The notes: generated by a model from the sequence alone, not told the origin. A DNA stretch of 37,888 nt from Terriglobia bacterium (GCA_020073205.1 JAIQFR010000035.1:1-37888), one strand, 5' to 3'; positions 16,225-25,049 are shown, numbered from the stretch's first letter. Made by a program: numbers and translations.

Positions 16225-17366
16225 CGGGCCGGGCCCCTCCCTCCTCGGCGGCGTCGCTCGTCCGCCCGTTCCTGAAGCTCGGGACGATCGCGTTCGGCGG
16301 CCCGGCCGCTCACATCGCGATGATGGAGGACGAGTTCGTCCGGCGCGCCGCCTGGCTTTCCAGGGAACAGTTCCTCGATCTCGTGGGCGCCTCCAGCCTC
16401 ATCCCGGGCCCCAGCTCGACGGAGGTCGCCATCTTCGTCGGCCACCGGCGCGCGGGGTGGCGCGGGCTCCTCGTCGCGGGGTGCTGCTTCATCTTGCCCG
16501 CCGCGTCGATGGTGACCGCGCTCGCGTGGGCTTACGTGAGATTCGGCCGCCTGCCCCAGGTCGGGGCGGTCCTCTACGGTGTCAAGGCCGTGATCATCGC
16601 GATCATCGTGCAGGCGCTCGTCGGATTCGCACGGACCGCGATCAAGACGAAGACGCTCCTCGCGTTGGGCGCGGCAGCCGGGGGAGCCACGCTGCTGGGA
16701 GTCGGACCTCTTGTCGTGCTCCTCGCCGCCGGCTTCCTCCACGCGATGACCGCGATCCGGCTTCGGCCGGCCGGGCGATCCCGAGGGATGCTGTTCCTGG
16801 CCGCGGCGACCGCTCCCGGGGCATGGTCCCCCGCCCTCCGTTTCAGCCTGGCGAAGCTCTTCCTGATCTTCCTCAAGATCGGCGCGGTCGTGTTCGGAAG
16901 CGGTTACGTGCTGCTGGCGTTCCTAAGGGCGGATTTCGTCGAGCGAACGCACTGGCTCACCCCCGGACAGCTCATCGACGCGGTGGCGGTCGGACAGGTC
17001 ACGCCCGGCCCGGTCTTCACCACGGCGACCTTCATCGGCTACCTGCTCGCCGGGCCCCTCGGCGCGGTCGTGGCCACGGTCGCGATCTTCCTCCCCTCGA
17101 TCGTCCTGGTTGCGGTCGGCGGTCGGCTGATTCCGCGTCTCCGCAGATCGCCGGCAGCCGCCGCGTTCCTCGACGGCGTGAACGTCGCCTCGCTCGCGCT
17201 CATGGCCATCGTGACCGCGCACCTCGCTCGCGACGCGTTGGTGGACCTTGTCACCGCGTCGCTCGCGGCGATGGGTGCCCTTCTCCTCTTCCGGTTCCGA
17301 GTCGGCTCCGCCTGGCTGATCCTTGCGGCGGCGTGCGTCGGGGCCGTCAAGTGGTGGCTCGTTTAG
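16221..17366 (+). CDS. chrA: Chromate transporter family protein, two CHR domains
   Basis: 381 residues with about ten membrane segments arranged as two CHR domains. The first begins FLKLGTIAFGGPAAHIAMMEDEFVRR...LVGASSLIPGPSSTEVAIFVG. The second begins FLKIGAVVFGSGYVLLAFLRADFVE...DAVAVGQVTPGPVFTTATFIGYL. The repeated GPxSTE/GPVFTT motifs are characteristic. Members efflux chromate by proton exchange, though many homologues in soil bacteria are untested. The start is taken as TTG at 16221, overlapping the doxX stop. It lies between the btuFCD genes and the cobalamin riboswitch, with no obvious functional tie. Confidence 0.9.
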   Translation: MTGRAPPSSAASLVRPFLKLGTIAFGGPAAHIAMMEDEFVRRAAWLSREQFLDLVGASSLIPGPSSTEVAIFVGHRRAGWRGLLVAGCCFILPAASMVTALAWAYVRFGRLPQVGAVLYGVKAVIIAIIVQALVGFARTAIKTKTLLALGAAAGGATLLGVGPLVVLLAAGFLHAMTAIRLRPAGRSRGMLFLAAATAPGAWSPALRFSLAKLFLIFLKIGAVVFGSGYVLLAFLRADFVERTHWLTPGQLIDAVAVGQVTPGPVFTTATFIGYLLAGPLGAVVATVAIFLPSIVLVAVGGRLIPRLRRSPAAAAFLDGVNVASLALMAIVTAHLARDALVDLVTASLAAMGALLLFRFRVGSAWLILAAACVGAVKWWLV

Positions 17367-17396
17367 GGAGAGGCGCGCCCGGCGCTCGCGGCCTCC

Positions 17397-17425
17397 TTGA
17401 CAGGCCATCGCGCGCGGCGTAACGT
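17397..17425 (+). promoter_or_regulatory. Sigma-70 promoter of the riboswitch-btuB transcript
   Basis: A perfect -35 TTGACA (17397-17402) is separated by 17 bases from TAACGT (17420-17425). The transcript should start near 17432, just upstream of the cobalamin aptamer. It is the best consensus match seen in the window. Confidence 0.75.
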
Positions 17426-17449
17426 CCGCGATCGTCATCGGCTGATGAA

Positions 17450-17639
17450 GTCCGGTCGGGATCGTTCGGGGTGAACGCTCCCTAGGGAAGCGGGTGGAAA
17501 TCCCGCGCGGCCCCCGCCACTGTGACCGGGGACGCTTCGGGCACGATGCCACTGGGCGCGTCGGATCGTCGGGACGACGGTCGCGCGCCTGGGAAGGCGC
17601 CCGAAACGGAGGATCCGGGAGCCAGGAGACCTGCCGGAC
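17450..17639 (+). ncRNA. Cobalamin (AdoCbl-class) riboswitch
   Basis: The conserved core is easy to read: CGGGTGGAAATCCCGCG near 17491, GCCCCCGCCACTGTGACCGG near 17510-17529, GGGAAGGCGCCC near 17591, and the B12 box GCCAGGAGACCTGCC at 17621-17635. P1 can be drawn between GTCCGG (17450-17455) and CCGGAC (17634-17639). Corrinoid binding normally lowers expression of the gene downstream, here btuB and probably the adenosyltransferase. The remaining leader (17640-17742) contains further hairpins. The 376-base stretch 17367-17742 contains no protein gene beyond this regulatory leader. Confidence 0.95.
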
Positions 17640-17725
17640 GGGACGCCGACCCGTCGGGGTACGGAAGGGCCCTCGAACCCCCGTGCGGCCGCACGGAGCC
17701 CCAGGCTCCGGCGGGTGGCGTCGAG

Positions 17726-17742
17726 TCGAACGGGAGGTTCGA
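17726..17742 (+). promoter_or_regulatory. btuB: Hairpin presenting the btuB ribosome-binding site
   Basis: TCGAAC (17726-17731) and GTTCGA (17737-17742) are perfect complements enclosing GGGAG. The Shine-Dalgarno GGGAGG thus sits in the loop and first stem base, directly against the ATG at 17743. Two more hairpins lie upstream: CCGTGC/GCACGG and GGAGCC/GGCTCC (about 17680-17708). Together these form a plausible expression platform that controls translation rather than termination. Confidence 0.55.
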
Positions 17743-19557
17743 ATGACGATGCCGCGCCTCGTCCCATCCCCCCTGCTCTTCGCCCTCCTGCTCCTGCCGG
17801 GCCCGGCGGGCGCCGCCGACCCGCCATCGTACTCGGAGCAGGTCGTCGTCACCGCGACGCTCGCGCCTGAGGAGGAATCGGAGGTCGGATCGGCAACGAC
17901 CGTGATCACGCGCGAGCGGATCGAGGAGACCGGGGCATCGACGGTGCTCGACGCTCTCCGGCTCGTTCCCGGACTCGACGTGGTTCGCGCCGGCGCCGAC
18001 GGCGCGGTCACCTCGGTCTTTCTCCGCGGCAGCAGCTCGACCCAAGTGCTCGTCCTGGTGGACGGGGTCCGGGTCAACTCGCCGTACTTCGCCGGATACG
18101 ACTTTTCCTCCGTCACCACCACCAACGTCCAGAGGATCGAGGTGGTGCGGGGCCCATATTCCGCGCTCTACGGCTCGGACGCTCTCGGCGGGGTGATCCA
18201 GATCTTCACGCGGCCTTCCGGCGGAAAACCCGGTGCGGGCGCGACGCTCGAAGCCGGGAACGCCGGCTACCGCTCGGGGACCGCGTTCGGAACGATCGGC
18301 GGGCGCGACGTCGCGGTCGCGGTGTCCGCGGGCGATCGGCGAGTCGACGGCGACCGGCCGAACGCCGCCTGGCGTGTCAGGAGCGGCTCAATTCGACTGG
18401 ACATCCGCCCCACCGACGATCTTTCCGCTGCGATGGAGGTGGAGGTCCGCGACGCGGATGGGGGCGTCCCGGGGTCCGTCGAGCACGTTTCACCGCTCGC
18501 AACCGGCGGGATTCGGGAGGAGAGGATTGCCTTACCCCTCATCTGGAAGCACGGATCCGGACAGGAGACGTCGTTGCTCGTCGCCCGCGCGCGCTCCCAG
18601 CCGACGTTCCGCGATCCGGACCAGGGATTCTCCGATGCGTCCGACGCCGAAACCTACGAGGCTCGTGCGACGGAGACCTGGCGGTCGGCGACACGTACCC
18701 TCGTGACGTTCGCATCGTGGGACGCTTCCAGGGTCTTGTCGAACACGGCCCTCGATCGAAACCGCAGCTGGATTTGGGCGGCTGGCGCACAGGAATCGGT
18801 CCGGCTCGGCCGACAGTGGTCCGCGACCGCGGGTCTCCGGTACGATCGCCACAGCACTTTCGGTGGGGAGTTGAGCCCACGGGCCACGCTCTCGAGGCTC
18901 TCGGTCGACTCGCGCTGGAAGGTCCGCGCTTCGGCCGGACGGGCCTTCCGGGCGCCGTCCATCGGGGAACTCTATTACCCGTACTCCGGGAACCGGGACC
19001 TCCGCCCCGAGCGGGCGACCTCGATCGAGATCGGCGTCGAGCGGTACGCGGCCAGCGGCGGGAGGGCCGAGGCGTCCGCGTTCTGGAGCGACTATCGGGA
19101 CCTCATCCTCTACGACTTCCTGGCCTCGAAGAACGAGAACGTCGGCCGCGCGCGGGCGCGGGGGGTGGAGATGGCGGCGCGAATGCCCGTTTCCCCACGC
19201 CTCGCGCTCGACGCCGGCTACACGCTCGTCGAAGCCGAAGACCGCACGACAGGACTCGACTTGCCGCGCCGGCCGAGGCACACGGCCTACCTCGCAGCGA
19301 CCTCGCACCCTGCGAAGGGACTCGTCTGCACGCTCCGGGCGGCCTTCGTCGGACGGCGGGCCGACGTGGACGCGTTGACGTTCCTGCCGGTCGAGAATCC
19401 GCCGTACCTGCGGCTCGACCTCTTCGCAAGGAAGGATCTGGCGCGCTACTCTCCCTTCGTACGCGTCGAGAACCTGGCCGACCGGCGGTACGACGAGGCG
19501 GAGGGGTACCCAGCCCCTGGGCGCCGGGTGGCGTTCGGACTCGACGTGCGGATGTGA
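17743..19557 (+). CDS. btuB: BtuB-like TonB-dependent outer-membrane receptor
   Basis: 604 residues. A cleavable signal peptide ends near AGAADPP. The TonB box is EQVVVTATL just after it, followed by a plug domain ([76 protein letters not shown]) and a 22-strand barrel ending with the [24 protein letters not shown] region. The length matches BtuB (about 600). The riboswitch leader and downstream adenosyltransferase support corrinoid as substrate. The last residue is Met instead of the usual aromatic residue that guides barrel assembly. The ATG is preceded by GGGAGG. It would be energised by a TonB such as the fusion protein upstream. Confidence 0.93.
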   Translation: MTMPRLVPSPLLFALLLLPGPAGAADPPSYSEQVVVTATLAPEEESEVGSATTVITRERIEETGASTVLDALRLVPGLDVVRAGADGAVTSVFLRGSSSTQVLVLVDGVRVNSPYFAGYDFSSVTTTNVQRIEVVRGPYSALYGSDALGGVIQIFTRPSGGKPGAGATLEAGNAGYRSGTAFGTIGGRDVAVAVSAGDRRVDGDRPNAAWRVRSGSIRLDIRPTDDLSAAMEVEVRDADGGVPGSVEHVSPLATGGIREERIALPLIWKHGSGQETSLLVARARSQPTFRDPDQGFSDASDAETYEARATETWRSATRTLVTFASWDASRVLSNTALDRNRSWIWAAGAQESVRLGRQWSATAGLRYDRHSTFGGELSPRATLSRLSVDSRWKVRASAGRAFRAPSIGELYYPYSGNRDLRPERATSIEIGVERYAASGGRAEASAFWSDYRDLILYDFLASKNENVGRARARGVEMAARMPVSPRLALDAGYTLVEAEDRTTGLDLPRRPRHTAYLAATSHPAKGLVCTLRAAFVGRRADVDALTFLPVENPPYLRLDLFARKDLARYSPFVRVENLADRRYDEAEGYPAPGRRVAFGLDVRM

Positions 19558-19570
19558 CGAGGAGAAGCCG

Positions 19571-20134
19571 ATGCCGCGCATCACGAAGATCTACACCCGA
19601 TCGGGTGACGGCGGGACGACCCGGCTGGCCGGCGGCCAGCAGGTCTTGAAGGACGCCAAGCGGGTCGACGCGTACGGGACCGTGGACGAGCTGAACTCCG
19701 CCATAGGTATGGCGCTCGCCCTCGGCCTCGATCCGGCGGTCGCCGCCGAGGTGCACGCGATCCAGAACGATCTGTTCCACCTGGGTGCGGAACTGTCCGT
19801 CCGCGAGGAGGACAGGGCACGAGTGCCCGGACCCAGGATCGGGCCCCGCCACGTCGAGACCCTGGAGCGTCACCTCGATCGGATGACCGAGGAGCTGGGG
19901 CCTCTCGCGAATTTCGTGCTGCCCGGGGGCTCGCCCGGGGGCGCGCAACTCCACGTGGCCAGGACGATCTGCCGCCGCGCCGAGCGGCTCCTCGTGGCCC
20001 TCGCCCGCGAGGAGGCGATCGGACCTCACGTGCTCCCCTACCTCAATCGGCTCTCGGATGCGCTGTTCGCCATGGCCCGCCTCGAGAACCTCCGCAAGGG
20101 AGTCCCCGCGTCGCTATGGGACAGCAAGGCCTGA
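19571..20134 (+). CDS. pduO: ATP:cob(I)alamin adenosyltransferase, PduO type
   Basis: 187 residues. PduO/MMAB-type signatures are clear: [17 protein letters not shown] (ATP-binding N-terminus), [45 protein letters not shown] and the C-terminal [14 protein letters not shown]. The enzyme converts imported corrinoid to adenosylcobalamin in the cytoplasm. It starts 13 bases after btuB, with AGGAG just ahead of the ATG, so it probably shares the riboswitch-controlled message. It is convergent with accD, 33 bases away. Confidence 0.95.
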   Translation: MPRITKIYTRSGDGGTTRLAGGQQVLKDAKRVDAYGTVDELNSAIGMALALGLDPAVAAEVHAIQNDLFHLGAELSVREEDRARVPGPRIGPRHVETLERHLDRMTEELGPLANFVLPGGSPGGAQLHVARTICRRAERLLVALAREEAIGPHVLPYLNRLSDALFAMARLENLRKGVPASLWDSKA

Positions 20135-20167
20135 CCCCCATCTCGGGCGCGCCGTGCGGCGGAACGC

Positions 20168-21067
20168 TCAGTCTTCGCGGGTTCGGAGGACGGGGACGGG
20201 GATCTCGGCGGGCCTCTCTACCCCCACGGTGAAGTTGAGACAGGAGATCAGGACTTCGCGCATCTGGGAGCGCTCGACGATGAAGTCGATCATCCCGTGC
20301 TCCAAGAGGAACTCGCTCCGCTGGAAGCCGACGGGCAGCTTCTGCCGGATCGTCTGCTCGATGACCCGCGGTCCGGCGAAGCCGATCAGCGCCTTCGGCT
20401 CCGCTATATTGAGATCGCCCAGCATCGCGTACGACGCGGTCACGCCGCCGGTGGTCGGGTCGGTGAGAATCGAGAAGAAGGGTATCCCCGCCTCGTCGAG
20501 CCGGGCGAGAGCAGCGGAGATCTTGGCCATCTGCATCAGCGACAGGGCGCCCTCCTGCATGCGGGCCCCGCCCGAGCAGGAGACGACGATGAGGGGAGCC
20601 CGCTCCGCGAGGCTGTGTTCCGCGCAGCGAGTGACCTTCTCCCCGACCACGCTCCCCATCGAACCGCCCATGAAGCCGTACTCCATCGCCGCGACCACCA
20701 CCGGGCAGCCACCGATCCGCCCCGCGCAGGATATCAGCGCGTCCTTGAGCCCGGTCCGTGTCTGGTAGTCCACCAGCCGCTCGCGGTAGGGCTTGTTGTC
20801 CACGAAGCCCAGGGCATCCGTCGGGGCGATTTCGGTGTCGAATTCCTCGTAGATCCCGTCGTCGAACAGCTGCTCGAGCCGCTCCCTGGCGCTGATCCGG
20901 AAGTGATAGTTGCATTTCGGACAGACGTTCGCGTTCCGGGCGACCTCCTTCTTGTAGACGATCTCCTTGCAGTTCTCGCACTTGACCCAGAGGCCTTCCG
21001 GCATCTGCAGCCGGCGCTCCTCGGGCGGCGCCTGCTTCGGGATCTTTTCTTTCTTGAACCAAGCCAT
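20168..21067 (-). CDS. accD: Acetyl-CoA carboxylase carboxyltransferase subunit beta
   Basis: 299 residues. The N-terminal zinc ribbon has C30, C33, C49 and C52 (CENC...CPKC). The carboxyltransferase crotonase fold follows, with [37 protein letters not shown], and [35 protein letters not shown]. It forms the carboxyltransferase with AccA for malonyl-CoA synthesis. Length is standard. accD is often beside folC; here the minus-strand ArnT-like gene intervenes and folC is on the plus strand. The start at MAWFKK matches the family. Confidence 0.97.
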   Translation of the reverse strand: MAWFKKEKIPKQAPPEERRLQMPEGLWVKCENCKEIVYKKEVARNANVCPKCNYHFRISARERLEQLFDDGIYEEFDTEIAPTDALGFVDNKPYRERLVDYQTRTGLKDALISCAGRIGGCPVVVAAMEYGFMGGSMGSVVGEKVTRCAEHSLAERAPLIVVSCSGGARMQEGALSLMQMAKISAALARLDEAGIPFFSILTDPTTGGVTASYAMLGDLNIAEPKALIGFAGPRVIEQTIRQKLPVGFQRSEFLLEHGMIDFIVERSQMREVLISCLNFTVGVERPAEIPVPVLRTRED

Positions 21068-21110
21068 AGGGGGCGGCCGCGTCTCCCTCGAAGTTATGGG
21101 TGGCGGTACC

Positions 21111-21140
21111 ACCCTACCAGGGGTTCTCTCGGACCGTCAA
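21111..21140 (-). promoter_or_regulatory. accD: Probable accD promoter
   Basis: On the minus strand TTGACG (21140-21135) and TAGGGT (21116-21111) are separated by 18 bases, giving a leader of about 35-40 bases before the accD ATG. Confidence 0.45.
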
Positions 21141-21185
21141 GCCGGTGCCCGGTTCTCCAGGCGACGTCCTGTAACGTCCCCCGGC

Positions 21186-22739
21186 CTAGCGCGGGGCGAA
21201 GACCCGATATCGGCCGGATTGCCCCACCTCCACGATTCGCTCCCACGCCTCCGGCGGCAGCAGTGGAAGATCCACTCGGTCAACGACCAGAAGCGGCCGG
21301 TCGGGCCGGGCAACCCGCTCGGCGACCTCCGCAGCGCCTCTCCACTCGGGAACAGCGTCCAGGTAGAAGCACAGGCTGGGCACCTGCTTCTCCACGGTGA
21401 CCACGGTCCGGCCGGACCTGAGGATCGGGACGTCCGAGACCAGCCCGGCGGCGCTGCGCTCTCGCCCGAGAACCGGGAACGCGGTCATCGCGGACACCGC
21501 CGCGAACAGGAGGCCGGCGACGGCGACGGCCGCGTGCACCTCCCGCGGCCGGCCGCGCGCGAGACCCACGATCGCGCCCACGGCACCGGCGGCGAGGATC
21601 GCCGCCCCCGCCACGATGGCGGCCCGGAATTCCGGCCGGATCCCGGCGACCGCAACGCCGCAGAGGGCGAGCGCACCCGCGCCGACGCTCATGGCCGCGA
21701 GGTACGGCCCGACCTTCCGACCGCGCGGGTCGGCGACCTCCTGACCGATCTCCCAGGCCACCACGATGGCCGCCAGCGGGGCCAGGGGCAAGACGTAGCT
21801 CGGGAGCTTCCCGCGCCCGATCGAGAAGAACGCGAGGCCCACGACGACCCCGGCTGCCGCGTAGGCAGCGGTGCGGGCCGAGGGATCGCGTCTTCGTCCG
21901 AGAGCCCTCGCCGCGCCCAGCGCCAGCGTCGCGGCCCATGGGAAGAACCCCGCGGCGACCACCAGGGCGTAGTACCAGAACGGTGCCCCGTGGGGAGTCC
22001 CCTCCGAGAAGTAACGCTCCAGCGCCTCGCGACGGACGGTGTCCACCGCCGTTCCCACCCCGAGACGTCGCACGAACGCGAGGGCCCACGGCAGGACGAC
22101 CACGCACCATGCCGCCGCGCCGAGGAGCCATGCGCGCGCTTTGGGGAGCACCTCGCCGCCGACCGCTGTTCGCCCCGCGAGCAGCACGAGGAGCGGCAGC
22201 ACGACCCCGACGGGTCCCTTCGCCAGAAAAGCGAGACCGAGCACAGCCCCTACGACCGCCGGGCGGGCGGCCCGCCGCTCGTCCGCCATGTCGAGGTCGA
22301 GAGCGATCACCGCCCCGACGTGGAGGGAGAGCAGCGCATCGATGGTCCCGACCTTCCCGAGCGCGACGACCAGCGGGAAGGCGCCGAACGCGGTGGCCGT
22401 CCATGCGGCCCCCTCCTCGCCGTACCTTCGCCGCACGACCCATCCCGCCACCAGGAGCAGCGCCACCGTGGCGGAGATCGACGGGAGGCGCGCGGCGAAC
22501 TCCTTCGGCCCCAAGAGGCGGAACAGCGCCGCCTGTATCCAGTGGAGCAGGGGGGGCTTGGTCAGCCGAGGCAGGCCTTCGAACGTGGGGACGACCGGAT
22601 CGGCGTTTCGGAGCATCTCCACGGAGGTTCGGGCGAAGCGCGCCTCGTCGGGGTCGAGCAGCGGCACGCTCCCCGCACCCGCCAGGAGGGTCGCGGCCAG
22701 GACGATGACCGCTGCCGCGAATGCGAGCCCACCTCTCAA
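21186..22739 (-). CDS. ArnT-like glycosyltransferase (GT-C fold, PMT/GT83 family)
   Basis: 517 residues with a dozen or so hydrophobic segments. The first loop has the GT-C signature DPDEARFARTSVEMLRNADPVVPTFEG, matching the D-E-x-R motif of ArnT and other undecaprenyl-phosphate-sugar transferases. LTKPPLLHWIQAALFRLLG and FLAKGPVGVVLPLLV also match. The C-terminal part is a periplasmic domain. It should transfer a sugar from a polyprenyl-phosphate donor to an outer-surface acceptor such as lipid A; donor and acceptor are unknown. The start is TTG at 22739; stops lie 8-9 codons upstream and there is no better start. It is divergent from folC. Confidence 0.85.
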   Translation of the reverse strand: MRGGLAFAAAVIVLAATLLAGAGSVPLLDPDEARFARTSVEMLRNADPVVPTFEGLPRLTKPPLLHWIQAALFRLLGPKEFAARLPSISATVALLLVAGWVVRRRYGEEGAAWTATAFGAFPLVVALGKVGTIDALLSLHVGAVIALDLDMADERRAARPAVVGAVLGLAFLAKGPVGVVLPLLVLLAGRTAVGGEVLPKARAWLLGAAAWCVVVLPWALAFVRRLGVGTAVDTVRREALERYFSEGTPHGAPFWYYALVVAAGFFPWAATLALGAARALGRRRDPSARTAAYAAAGVVVGLAFFSIGRGKLPSYVLPLAPLAAIVVAWEIGQEVADPRGRKVGPYLAAMSVGAGALALCGVAVAGIRPEFRAAIVAGAAILAAGAVGAIVGLARGRPREVHAAVAVAGLLFAAVSAMTAFPVLGRERSAAGLVSDVPILRSGRTVVTVEKQVPSLCFYLDAVPEWRGAAEVAERVARPDRPLLVVDRVDLPLLPPEAWERIVEVGQSGRYRVFAPR

Positions 22740-22785
22740 CGAGAGTCTCCAGCGGGCCGGCCGGGCGACGCCCGGTGCCTGTCGC

Positions 22786-22793
22786 TATTATGG
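22786..22793. promoter_or_regulatory. Overlapping back-to-back -10 elements between arnT-like gene and folC
   Basis: The plus strand reads TATTAT (22786-22791), 7 bases before the ATG at 22799. The minus strand reads CATAAT (22793-22788), which would start a transcript toward the ArnT-like gene. A shared near-palindromic -10 element could drive both genes. No good -35 is seen on either side. Confidence 0.4.
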
Positions 22794-22798
22794 GCGCG

Positions 22799-24106
22799 AT
22801 GGGCGGCGATCCGATCCAGTGGGTGTACGGACTGCAGCGATTCGGGATCAAGCTCGGGCTTGAGGGGATCCGCACGCTGCTCGACCGCCTCGGCCGGCCG
22901 GAGACCGCCTACCCGTCCGTGCTCGTGGGTGGGACGAACGGCAAGGGCTCCGTGGCCGCGATGATGGAAGCAATGCTCGCGGCCGCCGGGCGGAAGACCG
23001 GGCTCTACACGTCGCCTCACCTGCTCCGGCCCGGTGAGCGAGTGCGGATCGAGGGGAGGGATCTCTCGGACGTCGACCTCGGCCGCCACCTCGACACGGT
23101 CCGCGTCGCCATCGAAAGCGCGCTCGCCGACGGAGCGCTGGCTGACCACCCATCGTTCTTCGAGGTGATGACCGCCGCCGCGCTCGTTGGGTTCCGGGAG
23201 GCGGGGATCGACGTGGCCGTCCTCGAGGTGGGCCTCGGCGGCCGGCTCGACGCGACGAACGCGGTGGACGCGGCGATCTCGGTCATCGTGACCGTCGACC
23301 TCGACCACACCGACCGGCTCGGCGCGACGATCGGGGAGATCGCCCGGGAAAAATCCGGGATCGTGAAGCGCGGGCGCCCGCTGGTAACCGGGGTCCGCGG
23401 GGAAGAGGCGCTTACGGTCCTGCTGCGCGCCAGCCAGGAGGCCGGCTCGCCGATGATCGAGGCGGCGAGAGTCGCCGACGTCGCGTTCGAGCCGGGCGGG
23501 ACCTTCGCGCTCGCGACCACCTCGGCGCGGTACGACCGCCTCTCCCTCCCGCTCCCGGGACGGCACCAGGTCGAGAACGCCCGCGTCGCGGTGGTGGCGA
23601 TCGAGGAGCTGGGCCGCGCGCTCGGTGACCCCATCGCGCCCGAAGCGGTGCGTCGAGGCCTGCGGGAGGTGAGGTGGCCGGGCCGCCTCGAGTGGCTCGA
23701 GGGTGAACCTCCGATCCTCCTCGACGGGGCGCACAACCCCGCGGGCGCATCCGCTCTCGCGGACTACCTCCGGGAACGCGGCGGCGAGGCTCCGATCCTG
23801 CTGTTCGGGGCGATGGCGAACAAGGACGCGCGGGGGATCCTCGAGCCGCTGGCGCCCCTCGTGCGCTCGGCAGTCGTCACCCGCCCTCCGGTGGATCGTG
23901 CCGCCGACCCTGCCGACGTCGCGCGCGCGGCCGCAGGTCTCGGGGTCGCCATCGAGACCGTCGGCGATCCCGCGGCGGCGCTGGCCCGCGCCCGTGCGCT
24001 CGCCATGCCCGGCGGATTCGTGCTCGTGGCGGGTTCGCTCTACCTCGTGGGGGCGATCGTCGGCCTGACACGGCACCTGGACGCTCCCGGCCCGGTGGCG
24101 ATGTGA
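22799..24106 (+). CDS. folC: Bifunctional folylpolyglutamate/dihydrofolate synthase
   Basis: 435 residues. The P-loop GGTNGKGS is at about 44-51, followed by TGLYTSPHLLRPGERVRIEG, EVGLGGRLDATNAVD, DHTDRLGATIGEIAREKSGIVK and LLDGAHNPAG, all typical of FolC/Mur-ligase-related synthases. It adds glutamate to dihydropteroate and to folates. Two ATGs are possible. The one at 22790 overlaps the TATTAT -10 element, so the ATG at 22799 is chosen; a transcript starting at about 22798 would be leaderless. No Shine-Dalgarno is visible before either. The stop is 34 bases from trmB. Confidence 0.94.
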   Translation: MGGDPIQWVYGLQRFGIKLGLEGIRTLLDRLGRPETAYPSVLVGGTNGKGSVAAMMEAMLAAAGRKTGLYTSPHLLRPGERVRIEGRDLSDVDLGRHLDTVRVAIESALADGALADHPSFFEVMTAAALVGFREAGIDVAVLEVGLGGRLDATNAVDAAISVIVTVDLDHTDRLGATIGEIAREKSGIVKRGRPLVTGVRGEEALTVLLRASQEAGSPMIEAARVADVAFEPGGTFALATTSARYDRLSLPLPGRHQVENARVAVVAIEELGRALGDPIAPEAVRRGLREVRWPGRLEWLEGEPPILLDGAHNPAGASALADYLRERGGEAPILLFGAMANKDARGILEPLAPLVRSAVVTRPPVDRAADPADVARAAAGLGVAIETVGDPAAALARARALAMPGGFVLVAGSLYLVGAIVGLTRHLDAPGPVAM

Positions 24107-24127
24107 CGGCGCAATCCAAAGCGCCGT

Positions 24128-24133
24128 TACAAT
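24128..24133 (+). promoter_or_regulatory. trmB: Probable -10 element of trmB (leaderless start)
   Basis: TACAAT ends 7 bases before the ATG at 24141, so transcription should begin at or next to the start codon. A weak -35-like GTGACG overlaps the folC stop, 19 bases upstream. There is no Shine-Dalgarno between -10 and ATG. Confidence 0.45.
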
Positions 24134-24140
24134 GGGCGGC

Positions 24141-24767
24141 ATGAGCGAGTCCGCGGCGTTGACGTCCCTCCGCCTCGATCCAGAGCGCGCGCTGGCTGGG
24201 CTCGACTGGATCGACGTATTCGGCTCCGGCGGGCGCGTCGAGGTCGAGATCGGCATCGGCAAGGGTCGCTTCCTGCTCGGCGTCGCCGAGGCCCGGCCCG
24301 ACGTGCACCATCTCGGCGTCGAGTGGGCCAACGAGTTCCTCAAGATCGCCGAAGCCCGGGCGACGAAACGAGGTCTACGGAACGTCCGCTTCGTCCGCGC
24401 GGATGCGCGGGAGCTCGTCACGCGGGGCATCCCGCCGTCCTCGGTGGACGTTTACTACGTGTTCTACCCGGATCCCTGGCCGAAGAAGCGACACCACAAG
24501 CGCCGGTTCTTCCGGCCGCCCACCGTGGACCACCTCGCGCGGACCCTGAAGCCCGGCGGCGGGCTGCACGTCGCGACGGACCACGACGAGTACTGGTCCG
24601 TCCTCGAGCCGCTCCTCGACGCTCACGCCGGATTCGAGAGGCTCGCCGCGTTCGGTGGCGACGAGTTCCCGATTCCGTCCGACGTCCCGCTGACGAATTT
24701 CGAGGTCAAGTACGAGGTCGAGGGAAGGAGCCGGCACCGCGGATCTTGGCGCCGCCGCGCGGGTTGA
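24141..24767 (+). CDS. trmB: tRNA (guanine-N7-)-methyltransferase
   Basis: 208 residues. The SAM-binding motif is VEVEIGIGKGRFLLGVAEARPD; then LGVEWANEFLKIAEARATKRGLRNVRFVRADARE, and the TrmB signature VYYVFYPDPWPKKRHHKRR. The C-terminal TNFEVKYEVEGR matches the family, which makes m7G46 in tRNA. An ATG nine bases earlier (24132) lies inside the -10 element and is less likely. The gene is followed by a promoter and tRNA-Trp. Confidence 0.95.
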   Translation: MSESAALTSLRLDPERALAGLDWIDVFGSGGRVEVEIGIGKGRFLLGVAEARPDVHHLGVEWANEFLKIAEARATKRGLRNVRFVRADARELVTRGIPPSSVDVYYVFYPDPWPKKRHHKRRFFRPPTVDHLARTLKPGGGLHVATDHDEYWSVLEPLLDAHAGFERLAAFGGDEFPIPSDVPLTNFEVKYEVEGRSRHRGSWRRRAG

Positions 24768-24792
24768 ATTCGCTTCCTGAGGGATGTACACT
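24764..24792 (+). promoter_or_regulatory. Promoter of tRNA-Trp
   Basis: TTGAAT (24764-24769) and TACACT (24787-24792) with a 17-base spacer, overlapping the trmB stop. The transcript would start near 24800, about 90 bases before the mature tRNA. Confidence 0.55.
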
Positions 24793-24888
24793 TTGGCCTC
24801 CCCGTCCATCCTTCTCGTGGATCAAGCGCTTCAACGCCAGAGGGATAGCGCGGGCGAGGGCAGCGTCTCGTCATCGGACCCGGGGTTT

Positions 24889-24964
24889 AGGGGAGTAGCT
24901 CAATTGGCAGAGCACCGGTCTCCAAAACCGGGGGTTGCAGGTTCGATTCCTGTCTCCCCTGCCA
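24889..24964 (+). tRNA. tRNA-Trp (anticodon CCA)
   Basis: 76 bases including an encoded CCA end. The acceptor stem pairs AGGGGAG with CTCCCCT. The anticodon arm is CCGGT (24915-24919), loop CTCCAAA, ACCGG (24927-24931), with the anticodon CCA at 24922-24924. The T-arm has GGTTCGATTCC. The sequence GGTTCCC/GGGAGCC at about 24991-25010 could fold after the gene but has no T-run. The familiar secE-nusG genes do not follow. Confidence 0.97.
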
Positions 24965-25035
24965 TCCAGGGTAAGGCGGCGGCGGTGAGGGGTTCCCGAA
25001 GGAGGGAGCCGGCGGGCGGCTGAGCGGCGACCCGC

Positions 25036-25043
25036 GAGAGGAG
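25036..25043 (+). promoter_or_regulatory. Ribosome-binding site placing an AUC start codon
   Basis: GAGAGGAG ends 6 bases before an ATC codon at 25050. No ATG, GTG or TTG occurs in this frame between the stop at 24972-24974 and the conserved P-loop. This Shine-Dalgarno is therefore the best guide to the start of the NTPase gene. Confidence 0.5.
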
Positions 25044-25049
25044 CCTGGC

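Noticed and set aside
24784-25023. Open frame through tRNA-Trp
   Set aside because: It is only an open frame across an obvious tRNA; there is no conserved protein sequence.
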